A DNA stretch of 25,561 bases. Source: SIAJ01 sp036266155. GTDB taxonomy: Bacteria; Planctomycetota; Planctomycetia; Gemmatales; Gemmataceae. How positions within the stretch are numbered: position 1 is the stretch's first letter; every line of letters begins with the position of its first letter. Both the position numbers and the translations under genes were made by a program. A model generated the notes under the pieces. The model saw only the letters and a list, made by a program, of their open reading frames with translations. It searched no databases and was not told the DNA's origin. Below are positions 1 to 8,264 of this stretch, piece after piece. The stretch covers positions 1 to 25,561 of the forward strand of contig DATANR010000390.1 of NCBI GenBank assembly GCA_036266155.1, read 5' to 3'.

Positions 1-64
1 GCGTCGAGGCGTAAGCCCGACGTGTAGCAATGAAGCACGTCGGGCTTACGCCTCGACGCTCGCC
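1..64. repeat. Palindromic repeat with CGCTCGCC terminus, cut by the window edge
   Basis: Bases 1-24 and 36-59 are perfect inverted repeats of 24 bp around an 11-base loop (25-35). The right arm continues into CTCGCC at 60-64, so the whole element probably starts with GGCGAG just outside the window. It lies 15 bp beyond the stop codon of the surface-protein gene. There is no T tract, so a simple Rho-independent terminator is not obvious. The second element at 14674-14748 has the same GGCGAGCG/CGCTCGCC ends, which suggests a dispersed REP-like family placed at gene ends. Confidence 0.85.
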
Positions 65-78
65 ATGAAAAGTCTTCC

Positions 79-3000
79 CTACACCTTCTTGATGTAGAAA
101 TCCGGCCCGAAATCCTGCTCGCCTGGTCCTACTGGATCGAACTTGATCGCCGGCGACTTCACGGTCAGGCCCTTCAGGAGGAAGTGGTAGAGGAAGCCGA
201 ACTTCGTGCCACTGTTGTTCTCATCGACACTTCCAAGCGAAACCGCCTTGATGTTCGCCGCGAGCACATAACTGTGCGCGAAGGCGTTGCTGGCGCCTTT
301 CACCGTGAACGAGTTGACGGTGCCGTTGTTGAAGTTGCCCGATCCATCGGTGGCGCCCGTGTAGCCGGCAAATAACTCGCTGTTGATGAACGAGCCGACG
401 GACACGCTACCGACGTCGCCAATCGTGCCCGACCCGTTGCCGACGATGATGGTCGCGCCGGATACGCTGCCGGCGACCCTGAGTGATTTGAGCGCCGGCC
501 CCTTCAAGATGCCGGTGCCCGCCACCGTGAGATTCGACTTGAGGTCGCCGGGGATGGCCGCTGCCAACTTGGTCTTGGCTTTGCCCTTCACGTTAATTGT
601 GCCGACGTTCGGAGCCGTGATGGTTCCTTGACCAATCGCGATTGCCGTGAGGCTGGCCAACGGGTTGCCGGCGACCGAGATGTCGGTCCCGTCGCCGATC
701 ACGCCGGCGGTGATCTTGGTCGTCAGTTTCAGTTTCGGCGGCACCTCGGCCGTGGTGTTCAAGAGGATGTCGGCGCCATTCTTGACAGCCCCGATGGTCA
801 GCGCGCCGACGTAGCCGGTCATCGTGACGCCCGCCCCGGTCAGGTCGGCCTTCGCAAGTGCCAGGCTCTTTGCACGGACGCCATCGAGCTCGCCGATATC
901 GACGCGGCCATTGCCAGCTCCGATCTTCGACTTCTTGACCGTCAACGACACGGACGAGAGCGATGCATCGGTGCCGAACAGATCGATCTCGGAGATCGGG
1001 GCCTGGCCGTTGGTCAAATAGTAAATCAGCGCGCCGGGCCCGGTCAGCTTGGGCGTGACAATGTCGCCGTCCACATCAACGGACGGGGTGCCGCCGGATA
1101 TGCCATTGCTCGGGGCGATGGTAAGGACCGACGTCGCCGTCGCGCCCAGAGCCGCGTTGCCGGTCACATTGGTCAGCGACAGGTTGATCGTCTCCCGGCC
1201 TTCGCTGAGCGAGTCGACATTAATCGGAATAGTGAACGTTTTGTCGGCTGTTTCGCCGTCGGCCCACAACAGGGTGCCGGTCCCGTTTGGCGTGCCGTAG
1301 TCCGATCCCGCCGTCGCTGTCCCCGCGGTGACGGAGTAGTTGACGGTCGCGGCGCCATAACTGCCCGTCAGCCGCTTCACCGTAATCGTCGCCGTGTCGC
1401 CTTCATTGGCGAAGGGGTAGCTGGACGCGCTGAACGCGATCGCCGACCGGCCGCCGATGGTGACGGTCGTCATCGACTGCGCTCCCGCGGTCGCGGCCGG
1501 CGTGAAGTTGCTGAGGTTGATCGTGAACGTCTTGTCGGCCTGCGGCACACCGCCGTCGATGATCGGGATCGTAATAATCTTGTCGGCCGCGTCGCCGCTG
1601 GCCCAGGTGAACATGCCGCTCGTCAGCGTGTAGTCGGTTCCCGCATGGGCCGAGCCGTCGGCCGTCGTGTAATTGACCGACACGGACGTGGCACTGCCGC
1701 CGATGCGCTTCACTGGAATCTGGAGCGACACGCCGTTCTCGTTGACCACGTATGTCGCCGCGCCGAACTGGAGCGTGCCGATTGCGCCAAACGTGACCGT
1801 GTTGTCCGAAGTCGTCGACGCCGTGTTGCCATTGCCTGCGGCGTCCACCGCGGCGCTCGCGGGGATCGACGCGACGACCGTGTTCGGCACCGCCGATCCG
1901 TTGAGCACGTTGACGGTGACCGTGTAGTCCTGACCCGACGCCGGGCTGACGCTGGCGCTCAGATGCGCCGCGTCCGTGCTACCGGTGAAGCTGACGTCCG
2001 AACCCGTGAAGCCGGTCACTGGCTTGGTGAAGTGAACGTCGAAAATGATCGGCGACGTCGACGTTGGGTCGGCCTGGCTCGAACCCTGGTTAATCGTGAC
2101 GTCCGGCGGGACGTTGTCGAACGTGACCGTGTTGTCGGTCGAGGTCGACGCCAGATTGCCATTGCTGTTCGAATCAACGGCAGCGTTGGCGAGGATCGAC
2201 GGGATCACCGTGCCCGGTCCGGTCATGCCGGACACATTCACGGTGTATGTCGACCCACTGCCCGACACGCTGGCCTGAAGCGTCCCTGGCGCGCTGCTTC
2301 CGGTAAAGGCGACGTCGATGCCCGCGAAGCCCGTTACCGAGGTGCTGAAGACCACGTCGAACGGAATGGATGTCGCGTTGGTCGGGTCGGCGGTGCCGTG
2401 CTGCTCGATGGTCACCGTCGGCGGCCCGCTCGGGGCCTGACCCTGGAACGTGTACGCTTCGTTAGCATCGTCGGCTCCAACGATCAACTTGTCGCCGGCG
2501 GCCGCGGCCGACCAGCCGAAGCTCGTGGCGAACCCCGTGTGCGGATTGACGACGTTGGCCAGGAAGCTGCCGTTCGACGCGTTGAATAAATACGCTTCGC
2601 CGCCGCCCTGCACGTTCGTGTCGTCGTAAGGTGATCCGACCACGACCGCCCCGTTGGCGATGCCGACGCCGTGGCCGAACCATTCGCCCGTGTAGGGCGT
2701 GGTCGTGTTATGCGGGTGCGGATTGTTGATGGTCGCCTGGAGCGTCGCCGCCCCGCCGCCGACCGGCACATCGAACACGTACGCGGCTCCGACTTGTGTG
2801 AAGCCGCCGAGGTTCTGTCGCGGCGCGCCGACGACGAGCTTGTTGCCCTCCATCGCGATCGCCAGACCGAACCAGTCCTGATTATTGAAGCCCTGCGGGG
2901 CCGGCTCATCGATGGTCGTCTGGAGCGTCGGGGTCGCGGTGGACGTGTTGTAAACGTAGACCTTGCCTTCAAAGTTGGAGCCGGAGATTTTCGCGCCTAC

Positions 3001-3651
3001 CGCCAGGAAGTTGCCTGAAATGGCCAGCGCATCGCCGAAGCCGCGGTTCTGCGCCTCGGCCGGCCCGTCAATGGCCCCGGCAGCAATGTTGGCGCCGGTG
3101 GTCGCGTCAAACTTCAGTATGCGTCCACCAAGGAACAACGTGTGCGAATCCCCTGAAGATCCTACCCACGCAGTCGTCCCGGAGATGGCGACCCCGTTGC
3201 CGAATTGATCCGGCGGGCTCTGGCCGGGCGACGGGTCGGGATTGATCAGGATCGCGGATGCAGTTGTTGGCGTGCCGCTCGACAGATCGAACACGAACGC
3301 TCGGCCGGTGTCGGCCCCCGAGGTGTCGTCACCCGGTGCACCAACAACGACCAGACTGCCAGCGATGGCCACCGAAACGCCGAACTGATCGCCGTTGCTG
3401 GCGGTCGGGCTGGTGAGCGTATAGAGCAGCGCGCCGGAGTTCGCGTTGTAAACGCCCGCTCTGCCGGTCGAGTTCGACAACCCCGGCGCCCCGACGACCA
3501 CGTACTGGCTCGACGCGGCGACCGATGTACCGTCGAGCGCGCCGCCGGCGGGCGCGGTCAGCGTGTGCAAGATATCGCCGAGCGCCGGCGTGACCCGGTC
3601 TTCGAGAGGTAGGACGGCAGGCCGGCATGGCCGAATGCGGGTTTTGCTCAT
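79..3651 (-). CDS. Large extracellular FG-GAP / Ig-like / Calx-beta surface protein
   Basis: This 1190-residue protein is probably exported and displayed at the cell surface. The N-terminus lacks a classical hydrophobic signal peptide but carries RPAVLPLEDRVTPA, a tag I associate with large planctomycete surface proteins. Residues about 25-405 hold repeated VVVGAP-type blocks typical of FG-GAP/integrin-like beta-propeller repeats. About 410-515 and 517-622 are two related Ig-like repeats, each with VTGFxGxDVxFTGS. About 624-735 and 735-850 are two Calx-beta domains containing VNYxxxxGxAxxGxDY. The remaining 340 residues are Gly/Ala/Val-rich repeats of beta-solenoid character. The ATG at 3651 has no clear ribosome-binding site but directly precedes the tag. 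Adhesion or matrix binding is an inference; no catalytic motif is visible. The long frames antisense to it arise from its repetitive GC-rich codons. Confidence 0.9.
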   Translation of the reverse strand: MSKTRIRPCRPAVLPLEDRVTPALGDILHTLTAPAGGALDGTSVAASSQYVVVGAPGLSNSTGRAGVYNANSGALLYTLTSPTASNGDQFGVSVAIAGSLVVVGAPGDDTSGADTGRAFVFDLSSGTPTTASAILINPDPSPGQSPPDQFGNGVAISGTTAWVGSSGDSHTLFLGGRILKFDATTGANIAAGAIDGPAEAQNRGFGDALAISGNFLAVGAKISGSNFEGKVYVYNTSTATPTLQTTIDEPAPQGFNNQDWFGLAIAMEGNKLVVGAPRQNLGGFTQVGAAYVFDVPVGGGAATLQATINNPHPHNTTTPYTGEWFGHGVGIANGAVVVGSPYDDTNVQGGGEAYLFNASNGSFLANVVNPHTGFATSFGWSAAAAGDKLIVGADDANEAYTFQGQAPSGPPTVTIEQHGTADPTNATSIPFDVVFSTSVTGFAGIDVAFTGSSAPGTLQASVSGSGSTYTVNVSGMTGPGTVIPSILANAAVDSNSNGNLASTSTDNTVTFDNVPPDVTINQGSSQADPTSTSPIIFDVHFTKPVTGFTGSDVSFTGSTDAAHLSASVSPASGQDYTVTVNVLNGSAVPNTVVASIPASAAVDAAGNGNTASTTSDNTVTFGAIGTLQFGAATYVVNENGVSLQIPVKRIGGSATSVSVNYTTADGSAHAGTDYTLTSGMFTWASGDAADKIITIPIIDGGVPQADKTFTINLSNFTPAATAGAQSMTTVTIGGRSAIAFSASSYPFANEGDTATITVKRLTGSYGAATVNYSVTAGTATAGSDYGTPNGTGTLLWADGETADKTFTIPINVDSLSEGRETINLSLTNVTGNAALGATATSVLTIAPSNGISGGTPSVDVDGDIVTPKLTGPGALIYYLTNGQAPISEIDLFGTDASLSSVSLTVKKSKIGAGNGRVDIGELDGVRAKSLALAKADLTGAGVTMTGYVGALTIGAVKNGADILLNTTAEVPPKLKLTTKITAGVIGDGTDISVAGNPLASLTAIAIGQGTITAPNVGTINVKGKAKTKLAAAIPGDLKSNLTVAGTGILKGPALKSLRVAGSVSGATIIVGNGSGTIGDVGSVSVGSFINSELFAGYTGATDGSGNFNNGTVNSFTVKGASNAFAHSYVLAANIKAVSLGSVDENNSGTKFGFLYHFLLKGLTVKSPAIKFDPVGPGEQDFGPDFYIKKV

Positions 3652-3735
3652 GGGATCGCGTTTTTACGAGTCGCAGGCGACACGCGGGCACCTCCATCAG
3701 CCTAGCAGACCTGGCGCGTCAGGCCAAGAGTAGGA

Positions 3736-3752
3736 CTGGCACTCCGATTGCA
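3736..3752 (+). promoter_or_regulatory. Sigma-54 (RpoN) promoter core
   Basis: The sequence reads CTGGCAC, five bases, TTGCA. It matches the established sigma-54 consensus (YTGGCACRNNNTTGCW) at the invariant GG (3738-3739) and GC (3750-3751), with exactly 10 bp between them. It lies 44 bp ahead of the ATG at 3797, which leaves a leader of about 34 nt. No activator site was identified. A short dyad, CCTG-N6-CAGG at 3710-3723, lies just upstream but is too short to interpret. Confidence 0.75.
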
Positions 3753-3784
3753 CTTGATACGTTTGCGCGCCCGAATTTTGCGTC

Positions 3785-3790
3785 GGAGGG
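3785..3790 (+). promoter_or_regulatory. Ribosome-binding site of the FAD/Rieske oxidoreductase
   Basis: GGAGGG lies 6 nt before the ATG at 3797. This fixes the start and excludes later in-frame ATGs. Confidence 0.8.
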
Positions 3791-3796
3791 CCCTCG

Positions 3797-5305
3797 ATGG
3801 ACGCCGCCACCAGTTCGCTTTGGTCGCTCGACGACCCCGCCCGATCGGCGGAGCGTCTCGCGGGCGATGCGACCTGCGACGTTTGCATTGTCGGAGCCGG
3901 CACTGCGGGGTTGACGACAGCTTATTTGCTCGCGCGCCAAGGGCAGAGCGTGATTGTCCTCGATGCCAAACCGAAGATCGCGGCCGGTGAAACCGAATAC
4001 ACGACCGCCCATCTCGCTTGGTATCTAGATGATTCGTACACGCACCTCGCGTCGGTGCGCGGCGACTCGGTCGCGAAGGCCGCCGCTGCCAGCCACCGCG
4101 GCGCGATCGACCAGATCGAAGACATTGTTCGCACCGAGCAGATCGAATGCGATTTTCAGCGAGTGTTCGGCCACCTGTTCCCCGGCGCCGACGGCCCGGA
4201 CCGATTGAATGAAGAAGAAATGACGCTCGGGCGTCTCGGTTTGCCGTTCGAACGGATGAAACTCGCCTTCCCCGCCGGTCGGCAGATGGATTGTTTGCGC
4301 TTCCCGGATCATGCGCAATTTCATCCGCTCAAGTATCTGTCGGCTCTCGCGAGGGCAATCCGTAAGTATGGTGGCGCACTTCATGCGAACACGGTCGTCG
4401 CGAAAGTTCGTGGCGGCAGGCCGTGCACGGTGACGACGACACACGACCACTCGGTGACTGCCCGGGCCATCGTGATTGCGACGAACAACCCGTTCGAGGG
4501 CGGCACCATCCTGCATACGAAGGTGGCTGCGTACATTACTTACGCATTCGCCGCGGAAGTCACGAAGGGCTCGCTGCCGCGCGGTTTGTTCTGGGATACC
4601 GAGGACCCGTACCACTATGTCCGCACGCAGCCGGGCGAGGTCGGCAACGACTACTTGATCGTTGGCGGCGAAGACCACAAGACCGGCCAGGTGAGCGATC
4701 AGCCCGAGCGGTGGGATCATCTGGTCGCCTGGGCACGACAACGCTTCCCCAACGTGGGCCCGGTTCTTCATCACTGGTCGGGCGAAGTTTTCGAAACACC
4801 CGACGGTCTCGGGCTGATCGGCCTGGCCCCGTGGAATGGCCCGAATGTATTTGTCATCACCGGCGACTCGGGCATGGGTATGACGCACGGGACGCTTGGC
4901 GCCCGGCTCGTGGCTGATTTGGCGATGGGCAAATCGAACGAGCTGGCCGGCGTCTATTCGCCATCGCGTTTGATGCCCGGCGCCTTGCGCACGCAATTGG
5001 GCGAAAACATCAACATGGCGGCCCAGTTTGCTGACTGGCTTACCGGTGGCGACGTGTCCGACGCCGATGCGATTCCGCCGGGCCACGGGGCGCTGGTGCG
5101 CAGCGGCCTGATCAAACACGCGGTTTATAAGGACAAGTCCGGCCGATTGACGACCTTCTCAGCCGTTTGCCCGCACATGGGCTGCATCGTCCAGTGGAAT
5201 GCCGGCGAATCGACGTGGGACTGCCCCTGCCACGGCTCGCGCTTCAGCGCTACTGGAACCTGTCTGCATGGGCCATCGACGAGTGATTTGAAGAAAGTGG
5301 AATGA
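3797..5305 (+). CDS. FAD-dependent oxidoreductase with C-terminal Rieske [2Fe-2S] domain
   Basis: The 502-residue protein belongs to the DAO-type flavoprotein class. The Rossmann fold begins at DVCIVGAGTAGLTT (about residues 28-41), and a second FAD-contacting stretch, VFVITGDSGMGMTHGTLGARL, lies near 350-370. The C-terminal 50 residues are a Rieske domain. C458 and H460 (CPHMGC) and C476 and H479 (CPCHGS) are the expected cluster ligands, and C463 with C478 could form the disulfide typical of high-potential Rieske proteins. The layout matches the DAO-plus-Rieske fusion seen in YhfW-like proteins, whose substrate is unknown; two-electron oxidation of an amine or similar compound is an inference. 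There is no signal peptide, so a cytoplasmic location is likely. A sigma-54 promoter core at 3736 precedes the gene, and the pyruvate dehydrogenase operon ends convergently 57 bp downstream. Confidence 0.92.
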   Translation: MDAATSSLWSLDDPARSAERLAGDATCDVCIVGAGTAGLTTAYLLARQGQSVIVLDAKPKIAAGETEYTTAHLAWYLDDSYTHLASVRGDSVAKAAAASHRGAIDQIEDIVRTEQIECDFQRVFGHLFPGADGPDRLNEEEMTLGRLGLPFERMKLAFPAGRQMDCLRFPDHAQFHPLKYLSALARAIRKYGGALHANTVVAKVRGGRPCTVTTTHDHSVTARAIVIATNNPFEGGTILHTKVAAYITYAFAAEVTKGSLPRGLFWDTEDPYHYVRTQPGEVGNDYLIVGGEDHKTGQVSDQPERWDHLVAWARQRFPNVGPVLHHWSGEVFETPDGLGLIGLAPWNGPNVFVITGDSGMGMTHGTLGARLVADLAMGKSNELAGVYSPSRLMPGALRTQLGENINMAAQFADWLTGGDVSDADAIPPGHGALVRSGLIKHAVYKDKSGRLTTFSAVCPHMGCIVQWNAGESTWDCPCHGSRFSATGTCLHGPSTSDLKKVE

Positions 5306-5306
5306 G

Positions 5307-5345
5307 CGTCCGGCCGAGTCACGATCGATGGTCCTTGGCCGGACG
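5307..5345. terminator. Hairpin between convergent genes (possible bidirectional terminator)
   Basis: Arms 5307-5318 and 5334-5345 pair over 12 bp with one G-T wobble around a 15-base loop. The hairpin sits in the 57-bp gap between two convergent genes. No T run follows on either strand, so its terminator role is inferred from position alone. Confidence 0.5.
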
Positions 5346-5362
5346 TTGTCGATATCAACTTG

Positions 5363-6136
5363 TCAATTCATTAGCAGGCAACGTTCGAGCGTCACCGTGC
5401 CAATGTACTTGCCCTTGCATTTGCCACGAATCTTCACTTGGTCGCCCGGTTTCAACGCAGCCAGCTTCGTTTCATCAGCCTTGGCGAATTCGCACTCAAT
5501 GGTGTCGCCGCCGGAACCCGTCTTTAACTCGACTGTGATCGTGTCGAATTTCTCGCGTGCTACCTTCGCGACGGTTCCGCTCACTTCCAACACTTTGCTC
5601 TTGTACTTGGTGTCGGCGCTCAGCTGATTTGCGTCGTAGTCCTTTTGCAATGTGGTGGCCGTCACGGTCACGGCCGGGCCGTCTTTGACCTCAGCGGTCT
5701 CCTTCGCGCGCGCGGCCGTCACCTTCGCGTCATACTCATCGGCCGCATTCTTGGCACTTTGGAAGAAAGCCGCGGTGACTGCCAGCCAGATGCCGCCAAA
5801 GATGACGGCGATCGCGCTCACGATGGTCCCGGCGATCGGCAATCCCTTGCCGACGTTCTTGCTCTTCGACGCCATTACCCAACCGATGATGCCCAACAGC
5901 AATCCGACCAGACCGCCAATGATTCCAAGAGCGCCGACGCAGGGGATGATGCTGACGACGGCGCTCCCGATGCCCTGGATCAGTGCCAAGAGCCCGAGCA
6001 CGCTCATCTTTTTCGGGGCCGAGCCATCCATGTCGTCGTCCCGGTCGCGTCGACGCGGGCGGTCGTCATCGTCGTCTCGATCCCGGCGACGCGGGCGATC
6101 ATCATCGTCTTCATCTCGGCGGTCATCGCGCGGCAT
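5363..6136 (-). CDS. Membrane protein with Asp/Arg repeats and OB-fold-like C-terminus
   Basis: The 257-residue protein has three parts. Residues 1-38 are almost only Asp and Arg, including two tandem copies of the 12-residue unit DDDDRPRRRDRD (residues 10-21 and 22-33). Residues about 45-120 contain hydrophobic membrane segments rich in Gly, Ile and Val (VVSIIPCVGALGIIGGLVG, then a second stretch), resembling DUF4190-like proteins. The C-terminal part from about 160 onward (VSGTVAKV, LKPGDQVKIRGKCKGKYIG) resembles a tRNA_anti-like OB fold. I chose the ATG at 6136, which has AGGA 8 nt upstream. Longer readings to 6364 run back over lpdA and have non-native composition. It starts 88 bp after lpdA and is probably the last gene of the operon. 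Function unknown. Confidence 0.8.
   Translation of the reverse strand: MPRDDRRDEDDDDRPRRRDRDDDDDRPRRRDRDDDMDGSAPKKMSVLGLLALIQGIGSAVVSIIPCVGALGIIGGLVGLLLGIIGWVMASKSKNVGKGLPIAGTIVSAIAVIFGGIWLAVTAAFFQSAKNAADEYDAKVTAARAKETAEVKDGPAVTVTATTLQKDYDANQLSADTKYKSKVLEVSGTVAKVAREKFDTITVELKTGSGGDTIECEFAKADETKLAALKPGDQVKIRGKCKGKYIGTVTLERCLLMN
6038..6109 (-). repeat. Two tandem 36-bp coding repeats (12-residue Asp/Arg unit)
   Basis: The 12-residue unit DDDDRPRRRDRD is repeated exactly at the protein level in adjacent copies. The DNA copies differ at synonymous positions, so the repeat seems to be kept for its protein sequence. Confidence 0.75.
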
Positions 6137-6224
6137 GTTGTGAATCCTATAAGTGTGTGGTTGTGCGAAGTGGATTGTGCCAATTCGCCAACGCCAAGTC
6201 AATTGTCGACTCTGGCAAACAAAC

Positions 6225-7655
6225 TTATCGTTGCACCTTCTTCGGCTTCGCGATGTGCGTCGCGCCGCCGAGGGCCAGCTCGGCACTTTCCATGATCGTT
6301 TCGGAGAGCGTCGGATGCGGGTGGATGCTGTCGGCGATATCGCGGGCGACCGCGCCCATTTCAATCGCGAGCACGCCCTCCGCGATCATCTCGCCGGCCC
6401 CGACGCCGACGATGCCAACGCCGAGGATGCGCTGCGTGGCAGGGTCGACGAGCAGCTTGGTGAGGCCGTCGTTGCGGGCCAGCGTTGTCGCCCGGCCGGA
6501 AGCGGCCCAGGGGAACATCATCTTCTCGAAGCGGATGTTCTTCTCGGCCGCGTCGCGTTCGGTGAGGCCGGCCCAGGCGAGCTCGGGATCTGTGAATACG
6601 ACGGCCGGGATCGCCCGCGGCTCAAAGGCGCTCGGCTCGCCGAGAATTGTTTCGACCGCGACCTTCGCTTCTGCGGTTGCCTTGTGCGCCAGGCCCGGCT
6701 CCTCGGCTACGTCGCCGAGCGCGAAGATGTGCGGCACGCTAGTCCGCCGTTGTCTGTCGACCGGGATGTAGCCGCGCTCGCTTACATTAACGCCCGCCTT
6801 GTCGAGCGACATCCCGGCACTGTTCGGACGACGACCGACGGAGACGAGCACGCGGTCAAAGATCTCCTGAGCCGGCACGTCCTTGCCTTCGAGCGTGGCG
6901 ATGATGCCCTTGTCGGTCGGTTGCAGCGACGCAACCTTCGTATTGAGGTGGATCGCCTCGAAGCGTGCTTTCAGCCGCGTTTCGAGCGGCTTCACGAGGT
7001 CGCGATCCGCGGTCGGCAGCAGGCCGTCCGTGAACTCAACGATGACGATCTTGGTGCCCAGTGCGGCGTAAACGGTGCCGATCTCCAGGCCAATGTAGCC
7101 GCCGCCGATCACGAGCATCCGCTTGGGGATGTCGGGCATCAAAAGAGCGCCGGTCGAATCCATAATCCGCGGATCGCCGAGGGCAAAGGCTTTCGGCATC
7201 GCCGGCACGCTTCCGGTCGCGATGACGGCATTCTGGAACTTGATCGTCCCCGTCGTCGCGCCTTCGAGCTTGACCGTGTTCGCGTCGATGAAGCTGGCGC
7301 GTGAGCCCGTGATGACCTCGACGCCGCGGCCCTTGCACAACATGCCGATGCCGCCGGTCAGCTTGCCGACGACCTTCTGCTGCACGAAGGCCTGCATCTT
7401 CGCGAGGTCGATCTTGGGTGTGCCGAACGACACGCCCCACTCGGCGGCTTCCTTGGCCTCCTCGACGAGCTTGGCCAAATGCAGTAGAGCCTTCGACGGA
7501 ATGCACCCGCGGTTAGTGCAGACACCGCCGAGCTTCGGGCCCTCGTCGACGAGGATCGGCTTGAGCCCATGATCGGCCGCATGGATCGCCGCCGGATATC
7601 CGCCGGGCCCGCCGCCGATGATGAGGAGTTGCGTTTCTTTGCTGACTTCGCTCAT
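6225..7655 (-). CDS. lpdA: Dihydrolipoyl dehydrogenase (E3)
   Basis: This 476-residue flavoprotein reoxidises dihydrolipoamide on AceF and passes electrons to NAD+. The FAD-binding GGGPGGYPAA is near residue 14, and the redox disulfide is C46/C51 in GGVCTNRGCIPSK. The NAD-binding VIGGGYIGLEIG lies mid-protein, and the second FAD motif is FALGDV. The C-terminal active-site HPHPTLSE provides H447 and E452. Length and motifs are normal for the family. The ATG at 7655 starts 27 bp after zinc-ribbon protein A; no strong ribosome-binding site is visible. The gene ends the enzymatic part of the pdh operon and could also serve other lipoyl-dependent complexes. Its first 14 codons have a diverged copy at 8329-8370. 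Confidence 0.97.
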   Translation of the reverse strand: MSEVSKETQLLIIGGGPGGYPAAIHAADHGLKPILVDEGPKLGGVCTNRGCIPSKALLHLAKLVEEAKEAAEWGVSFGTPKIDLAKMQAFVQQKVVGKLTGGIGMLCKGRGVEVITGSRASFIDANTVKLEGATTGTIKFQNAVIATGSVPAMPKAFALGDPRIMDSTGALLMPDIPKRMLVIGGGYIGLEIGTVYAALGTKIVIVEFTDGLLPTADRDLVKPLETRLKARFEAIHLNTKVASLQPTDKGIIATLEGKDVPAQEIFDRVLVSVGRRPNSAGMSLDKAGVNVSERGYIPVDRQRRTSVPHIFALGDVAEEPGLAHKATAEAKVAVETILGEPSAFEPRAIPAVVFTDPELAWAGLTERDAAEKNIRFEKMMFPWAASGRATTLARNDGLTKLLVDPATQRILGVGIVGVGAGEMIAEGVLAIEMGAVARDIADSIHPHPTLSETIMESAELALGGATHIAKPKKVQR

Positions 7656-7682
7656 GTGGTACTCAGAAAGGAACGGGGCAGG

Positions 7683-8264
7683 TCATTCGCTGTGCCCCAT
7701 CAGGCCGCGAACGATGGCAATGATCGCGATGACCGAACCGATGGGCGGCCAAATGAAGCACACGTCAAAGAACACCAGCGCGACAACGAACCACGTGATC
7801 ATGAGGAGGAGCATGACGACGCCACCGCCGACCATCTGCATATTAGGCCCGCTGGACCGTTGCTTGCGTCGTCTCGGCCTTCGGGATCGGACCTGACCGT
7901 CGTCCGAAGGCCGACGGCGAACACGAGGTCTGTTGTCGTCATCGTCATCGTCATTCGAGATTCGTCGCCGAGATCGGGCTGGGCGAACCGCATCATCTTC
8001 GTCCTCGTCATCCTGTGGGCGCGACCTCTCCTTCCATTTCGGCCGTGGCTTCTCCTCCACGACCTCCGCGTCTTCAATGATGTCGTCGTCAACAACCTCC
8101 GGCGCATCGTCAACCGCCTTCTTGGCGGGAATGGGTGGCGGCGACCCCTTCTTCGGGATCGGAATGTGCTCGCCGCACGTCGGGCACTTACCCTTCTTGC
8201 CGGCAAGCTCCTCCTTGACTCGACCATTCCAGTCGCAATGTGAGCAAGCAATTGAGATGGGCAT
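7683..8264 (-). CDS. Zinc-ribbon membrane protein A
   Basis: This 193-residue protein begins MPISIACSHCDWNG and has a second CPTCGE pair near residue 31, giving a CxxC...CxxC zinc ribbon of about 35 residues. A long acidic and Arg-rich low-complexity linker follows (about 50-140, with DDDDDDNRP and RRPRRRK). The end holds two membrane helices (VVMLLLMITWFVVALVFF and the stretch after WPPI). The ATG at 8264 has GGAGA a few bases upstream; an earlier GTG at 8267 is less likely. It is a paralogue of protein B (8388-8732): the ribbon, the hydrophobic pair and the PPI turn all align, but A has gained the long charged linker. It lies inside the pdh operon. Function unknown. Confidence 0.85.
   Translation of the reverse strand: MPISIACSHCDWNGRVKEELAGKKGKCPTCGEHIPIPKKGSPPPIPAKKAVDDAPEVVDDDIIEDAEVVEEKPRPKWKERSRPQDDEDEDDAVRPARSRRRISNDDDDDDNRPRVRRRPSDDGQVRSRRPRRRKQRSSGPNMQMVGGGVVMLLLMITWFVVALVFFDVCFIWPPIGSVIAIIAIVRGLMGHSE

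Noticed and set aside
628..2589. 653-residue open frame on the plus strand inside the surface-protein gene
   Set aside because: It is Arg-rich, has no domain signature and is fully antisense to a gene with clear FG-GAP and Calx-beta repeats. GC-rich repetitive codons explain it.
4025..5119. 364-residue minus-strand open frame opposite the FAD/Rieske gene
   Set aside because: The composition is typical of an antisense shadow, and the plus-strand frame has a strong ribosome-binding site and intact cofactor motifs.
6137..6364. N-terminal extension of the OB-like membrane protein to an ATG at 6364
   Set aside because: It would overlap lpdA by 140 bp with Arg/Ser-rich out-of-frame translation. 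The ATG at 6136 has AGGA upstream and starts the Asp/Arg domain.
6153..7304. 383-residue plus-strand open frame opposite lpdA
   Set aside because: It is antisense to a perfectly conserved dihydrolipoyl dehydrogenase and has no recognisable family.
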